Assembly: GCF_015667935.1 (NCBI RefSeq)
Contig: NZ_JADPET010000001.1
Location: forward strand, 1-42,976
Origin: Clostridium sp. 1001270J_160509_D11
GTDB taxonomy: Bacteria > Bacillota > Clostridia > Peptostreptococcales > Peptostreptococcaceae
Reading direction: 5' to 3'
Length of the DNA: 42,976 nucleotides
Made by a program: the position numbers and the translations under genes. The stretch's first letter is position 1. Each line of letters starts with the position of its first letter. Positions 39,665 to 42,976 of this stretch are shown piece by piece. The notes beneath the pieces are model-generated. The model worked only from the letters and a program-made list of their open reading frames with translations, was not told the DNA's origin and did no database searches.

Positions 39665-42151
39665 ATGGAATATATAAAGCAATATAATACGAATGAAGTC
39701 TATGTGAATGAGAAACTTACAGAAAAAATAGGGAAAATAAATTCATATCCGCTTACTGTGGTCGAGGCACCGATGGGATATGGAAAGACAACGGCGATAA
39801 AAATATATCTAAACAAATTTCACACGAATTACTATTGGCAAAATATCTACACAAATTCGGATATAGCGTTTTGGCAAGGTTTTTGCAGGATAATAAGCAA
39901 GATAGATTCAAATGCTGGTAGCCGCCTAAAAAACATAGGTTTACCAAAGAATAGCATAAAGCTGGAGGAGTGTATTGAGCTTATAAATTCTATTTATATA
40001 AAAGATGAAATAGCGATAATTTTAGATGATTATCATTTAATAAATAATAAGAATTTAGATGAGCTGATATACAATTTGGTGAAAAGTATGGACAACAAAA
40101 TTCATCTCATAATAATTACGAGAAATAAGCCAAATATTGAGATTGAAGAACTCCAACTAAAAAAATTAGTCAATTATATTACGAAAAACTGCTTGGAATT
40201 TGAAAAGGATGATATAAAAAAATATTATAAACTTTGTGGTATAAATTTAAATACTTTAAATATAGATGATGTTTATAAAAAGAGTGAGGGTTGGATAAGT
40301 GCGATATATTTGCTTATGCTAAATTATATCGAATACAATACGATTGAGATAAGTGAAGATATATATGAACTTGTTGAAAAATTGGTATATGAACCGTTTG
40401 AAGATAAGTTTAAGGACTTTTTGCTTAGATTATGCATATTTGATCAGTTTACATTGGAGCAAGTCAAATTTATAACTGGGGACGAAAATGTCGATTTATT
40501 GATAAAGGAATTGACTCAGGTTAATGCATTTGTGAAGTACGACAAGAAAAACAAAGTATACTTATTCCATGCGATTTTTAGAACTTGTTTGTTGGAAAAA
40601 TTAAAAGAAAAAGACGATAATTATAAAAAAGAAGTATATAAACAGGGTGGATTTTGGTTTTATAAAAACAAAAAATACGTTGTCAGTATGGGTTATTTTT
40701 ATAAAGCTGGAGATTATGAAAACTTTTTAGATGCATTGGTAGAGGACAAGGGAAACAGCATCACAGGAGAAATCAAGGACAAATTTATAAGATGTATGGA
40801 AAATTGTCCAAATGAATTTAAACAGAAAAATCATTTGGCGTTATTGGTATACGCAAGAAGATTGTTTACTTACAATGAGATGGACTTGTTTGGGAGAGTT
40901 TGTGGGCAATTTTATGAAAATATAGCAAGAGATAAAAATATAGATGTTAAAGAGAAAAATCAACTGCTTGGGGAGATGAAACTTATATTTAGTTTCACAA
41001 AATACAACAATATAGAAGAGATGTCAAATCTTCATAAACAATCGTATGAGTTGATGTATAAGCCTTCCACAATTATGACAAATAAATCTACATGGACTTT
41101 CGGTTCGCCGTCGATTTTATACATGTATTATAGAGAGAAGGGCAAGCTACAGGAACAGCTTAGCATTATGAAAAATGCCATGCTTTATTATTATAAAATC
41201 ACCCAAAATCATGGGATAGGTGCTGAGTATATTATGGAGGCCGAGGTCTGTTTTAATCAAGGAGATATATTAAATGCAGAAATAGCACTAGATAAGGCTA
41301 TGCTTTTGTGTGATAAGTATTCGGGGGTTCTTTGCTGTGCTTTATTTTTAAAGTTGAGGATACTTATACATAGGGGTAGGTACGAAGAGTTTAGAACTTT
41401 GATGGATGAGATTGAAGAGAGGATTTATATAAATGATCTTCATATGTTTTCTGATACATTGGACATTATAAGGGCATATATATATTCTAATTTAAAAGAA
41501 GAAAGCAAGATTCCTAAGTGGATTGTAAATGGTAATTTTGAAAATACTAGATTATTATTTCCGACGATTCCTCTTGTGAATTTTATTTATTCAAAAGTGC
41601 TTATAACGAAAAAGGAATATGTTAAGGTCGTTGTACTTTATGAAAAATCTATAGCTATGGCAAAAATATTTCCAAATTTAATTTGTGAAGTTTTTGAAAA
41701 TATACATATAGCAATAGCATACGATAATTTGTCTAAAAGAAAAGATGCAGTTGAAAAACTTGAAAAAGCTTTGGAAATAGCTCTAAGCGACAGACTATAT
41801 ATGATTTTTGCGGAAAATTATACTGATATAGAAGATTTATTAGATGAAATATATGAAAAAGGGAATTTTAAAGCAGAGATAGACGAGATTAGAAGATTGC
41901 AAAAGCCTTATGATAAATTTTTAAAATTTGTTAAAAAAGAAAAATCGAGATTGGCTGAATTGTCGGAAAGAGAGCTAGAAGTTGCTAATTTAGCGGCACA
42001 AGGATTTACAAATAATGAAATAGCAAAAATATTATTTGTATCAGTAAACACAGTCAAAACGATATTAAAAGCCGTCTTTAAAAAATTATGTATAAAATCA
42101 AGACAAGAAATAAAAGATATTATAAAAAGCCAAAATAACAACGAAATCTAA
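39665..42151 (+). CDS. MalT/LuxR-type large ATP-binding regulator
   Basis: An 828-aa STAND-type regulator. The Walker A APMGYGKTT is at residues 35-43 and a Walker B-like AIILDDYHLI near 118-127. A long helical, TPR-like middle region follows, and a C-terminal LuxR helix-turn-helix at about 765-825: LSERELEVANLAAQGFTNNEIAKILFVSVNTVKTILKAVFKKL. Such proteins bind an inducer and ATP, oligomerise and activate transcription. SD AGAAAGGGG and AAAAGGGG precede ATG 39665. Likely targets are the neighbouring lipoprotein or charged-protein genes; this is inference. Confidence 0.9.
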   Translation: MEYIKQYNTNEVYVNEKLTEKIGKINSYPLTVVEAPMGYGKTTAIKIYLNKFHTNYYWQNIYTNSDIAFWQGFCRIISKIDSNAGSRLKNIGLPKNSIKLEECIELINSIYIKDEIAIILDDYHLINNKNLDELIYNLVKSMDNKIHLIIITRNKPNIEIEELQLKKLVNYITKNCLEFEKDDIKKYYKLCGINLNTLNIDDVYKKSEGWISAIYLLMLNYIEYNTIEISEDIYELVEKLVYEPFEDKFKDFLLRLCIFDQFTLEQVKFITGDENVDLLIKELTQVNAFVKYDKKNKVYLFHAIFRTCLLEKLKEKDDNYKKEVYKQGGFWFYKNKKYVVSMGYFYKAGDYENFLDALVEDKGNSITGEIKDKFIRCMENCPNEFKQKNHLALLVYARRLFTYNEMDLFGRVCGQFYENIARDKNIDVKEKNQLLGEMKLIFSFTKYNNIEEMSNLHKQSYELMYKPSTIMTNKSTWTFGSPSILYMYYREKGKLQEQLSIMKNAMLYYYKITQNHGIGAEYIMEAEVCFNQGDILNAEIALDKAMLLCDKYSGVLCCALFLKLRILIHRGRYEEFRTLMDEIEERIYINDLHMFSDTLDIIRAYIYSNLKEESKIPKWIVNGNFENTRLLFPTIPLVNFIYSKVLITKKEYVKVVVLYEKSIAMAKIFPNLICEVFENIHIAIAYDNLSKRKDAVEKLEKALEIALSDRLYMIFAENYTDIEDLLDEIYEKGNFKAEIDEIRRLQKPYDKFLKFVKKEKSRLAELSERELEVANLAAQGFTNNEIAKILFVSVNTVKTILKAVFKKLCIKSRQEIKDIIKSQNNNEI

Positions 42152-42179
42152 GTTATAGCTACATTTTAAAAAACTTTTT

Positions 42180-42209
42180 TTGACAAAAAATACATCAAAT
42201 TTAGATTAT
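42180..42209 (+). promoter_or_regulatory. promoter of the charged-protein gene
   Basis: TTGACA (42180-42185), an 18-base spacer and GATTAT (42204-42209), about 60 bases before the start codon. The weak -10 would fit activator dependence. Confidence 0.5.
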
Positions 42210-42270
42210 ATCAAACTGCGATTTGGGATAATCTATTACTAAGTATTTTTTTATAGAGAGGAGAAGTAAA

Positions 42271-42603
42271 ATGACTATTAGAGATAAATTTGAAGAAATG
42301 AAAGAACATCACGAAGGTAGAAAAGAATATAGACATGAACTTAGAGAAGAAAGAAAACTAGAACATGAATTAAAACACGACGTTAAAAAAGAAATAAAAG
42401 ACATAACAAAACAAGATAAAGAATTAGGCCACGAAATAAAAAGAGAGGCAAAAGCCGATTATAAAGAATTTAAGAAAGACGAAAAAGAAGCTGAAAAATA
42501 CGCAAAAGCAATAAATAAAGGGATGAAAGAATTACAAGAAGAAGAGAGAAAACAACAACATGAATTCGCTGAGATGTTGAAAAAACAAATGGAGAATGAA
42601 TAA
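42271..42603 (+). CDS. highly charged helical protein, 110 aa
   Basis: A cytoplasmic protein made almost wholly of Glu, Lys, Arg, His and Asp in a predicted continuous helix or coiled coil (KEHHEGRKEYRHELREERKL, IKREAKADYKEFKKDEKEAE). No signal peptide, Cys or catalytic motif; His is unusually frequent in the N-terminal half. Strong SD GAGAGGAG precedes ATG 42271 and it has its own TTGACA-type promoter, so it may be abundant. I do not recognise the family; stress-type or nucleic-acid-binding roles are guesses. Confidence 0.7.
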   Translation: MTIRDKFEEMKEHHEGRKEYRHELREERKLEHELKHDVKKEIKDITKQDKELGHEIKREAKADYKEFKKDEKEAEKYAKAINKGMKELQEEERKQQHEFAEMLKKQMENE

Positions 42604-42745
42604 GATTATAATCAGTAGGATTTAATCCTGTTAAAACTTGGAGAATAAGTTAAACATGGATTGAAATTAAATTATGATTTTTCAAGCCCATATTTTGAGG
42701 TTAAGTGCAGAATAAAAAATACAAACGAGTGAGAAAATAAATAGG

Positions 42746-42784
42746 AATAGGAATTGTATAATTTAGTATAATTCCTATTTTTAT
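42746..42784 (+). terminator. terminator between the charged-protein and PadR genes
   Basis: AATAGGAATT (42746-42755) and AATTCCTATT (42770-42779) with TTTATG. The stretch 42604-42745 shows no gene. Confidence 0.8.
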
Positions 42785-42816
42785 GTATTTATTGATATAA
42801 ATATAACAAACAATCC

Positions 42817-42845
42817 TTGCATAACGAGTATTTATGATATACAAT
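42817..42845 (+). promoter_or_regulatory. promoter of the padR-type gene
   Basis: TTGCAT (42817-42822), 17 bases, TACAAT (42840-42845). The inverted repeat AGTATT-N10-AATACT (42828-42849) spans the -10 box, a likely autoregulatory site. Confidence 0.6.
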
Positions 42846-42855
42846 ACTTGTAATA

Positions 42856-42883
42856 CGAGGTTTTGTTTTAAATTAAAACCTCG
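42856..42883 (+). promoter_or_regulatory. inverted repeat in the padR leader
   Basis: CGAGGTTTT (42856-42864) and AAAACCTCG (42875-42883) are perfect 9-base arms with a 10-base spacer, between the promoter and the ribosome site. Either a second operator or an RNA hairpin. Confidence 0.5.
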
Positions 42884-42915
42884 CATTACGATGATTAGAT
42901 TTTGGAGGTGAATTT

Positions 42916-42976
42916 GTGGAATTAAATAAGGAAATTTTAAAGGGGCATATAGATACTTTGATATTGGCGATACTTG
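42916..42976 (+). CDS. PadR-family transcriptional regulator, 3'-partial
   Basis: GTG 42916, set by GGAGG (42904-42908), begins MELNKEILKGHIDTLILAIL and runs off the window. The K-GHIDTLIL motif is the standard start of PadR winged-helix regulators. Only 20 codons are present. Confidence 0.75.
   Translation, partial: MELNKEILKGHIDTLILAIL

Overview
This is an AT-rich window with strong Shine-Dalgarno sites, dense use of ATA (Ile) and AGA (Arg) codons, and an anaerobic gene set: an [FeFe] hydrogenase, ferredoxin-type nitroreductases, a flavodoxin-ferredoxin fusion and a bile-salt/penicillin-V acylase family enzyme. It looks like the chromosome of a gut- or host-associated Clostridia member, probably Peptostreptococcaceae-like; the family-level guess is inference. 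I see no phage, insertion sequence, CRISPR array, tRNA or rRNA.

Layout. 1-4.3 kb: an Mrr-type nuclease (perhaps cut by the window edge), an unknown protein, a decayed copy of a small gene, an [FeFe] hydrogenase with a degenerate NuoF-like N-terminus, a single-domain globin, and the intact small gene. 4.3-11.6 kb: a beta-glucoside locus with a LacI regulator (operator just downstream of its own promoter), a ROK kinase, an RpiR regulator, a GH1 6-phospho-beta-glucosidase, PTS IIB, IIC and IIA, and a TetR regulator. 11.8-14.3 kb: a deleted metallo-beta-lactamase remnant and an FtsX-type ABC exporter. 14.4-20 kb: TraX, two nitroreductases, EFR1-type flavodoxin-ferredoxin, a YtaF/MntP-like protein and a K+ channel. 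20.1-20.4 kb: a small chimeric ORF behind an intact MerR-type promoter. 20.7-26 kb: a PhnDCEE-type transporter convergent with a 5'-nucleotidase-family enzyme. 26-30 kb: a membrane redox relay (thioredoxin-like lipoprotein, 49-aa CxxC protein, NapH-like ferredoxin) followed by a two-component system. 30-35 kb: an NCS2 purine permease, a choloylglycine hydrolase family enzyme, an AraC regulator and a DMT exporter. 35.1-38.4 kb: two PPOX flavoproteins, an Rrf2 regulator, and a zinc-macrodomain plus SirTM-type sirtuin pair. 38.4-43 kb: a zinc-ribbon lipoprotein behind 27-bp tandem repeats, a MalT/LuxR-like regulator, a highly charged helical protein, and the start of a PadR gene.

Main points. 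First, the reversible ADP-ribosylation pair (SirTM and Zn-macrodomain) lies beside an Rrf2 regulator, and both promoters in this block carry the same operator, GTTGTAA-N9-TTACAAC (two copies plus one near-copy), overlapping the -35 box. This suggests one regulon joining PPOX flavoproteins with ADP-ribose chemistry, without the lipoyl-carrier genes (GcvH-L, LplA) usual for such loci. Second, at least five intergenic spaces hold fragments or deletion fusions of genes, some keeping promoter, ribosome site and terminator, which suggests recent gene loss by internal deletion. Third, three terminators share the stem ACTACTAAG/CTTAGTAGT.
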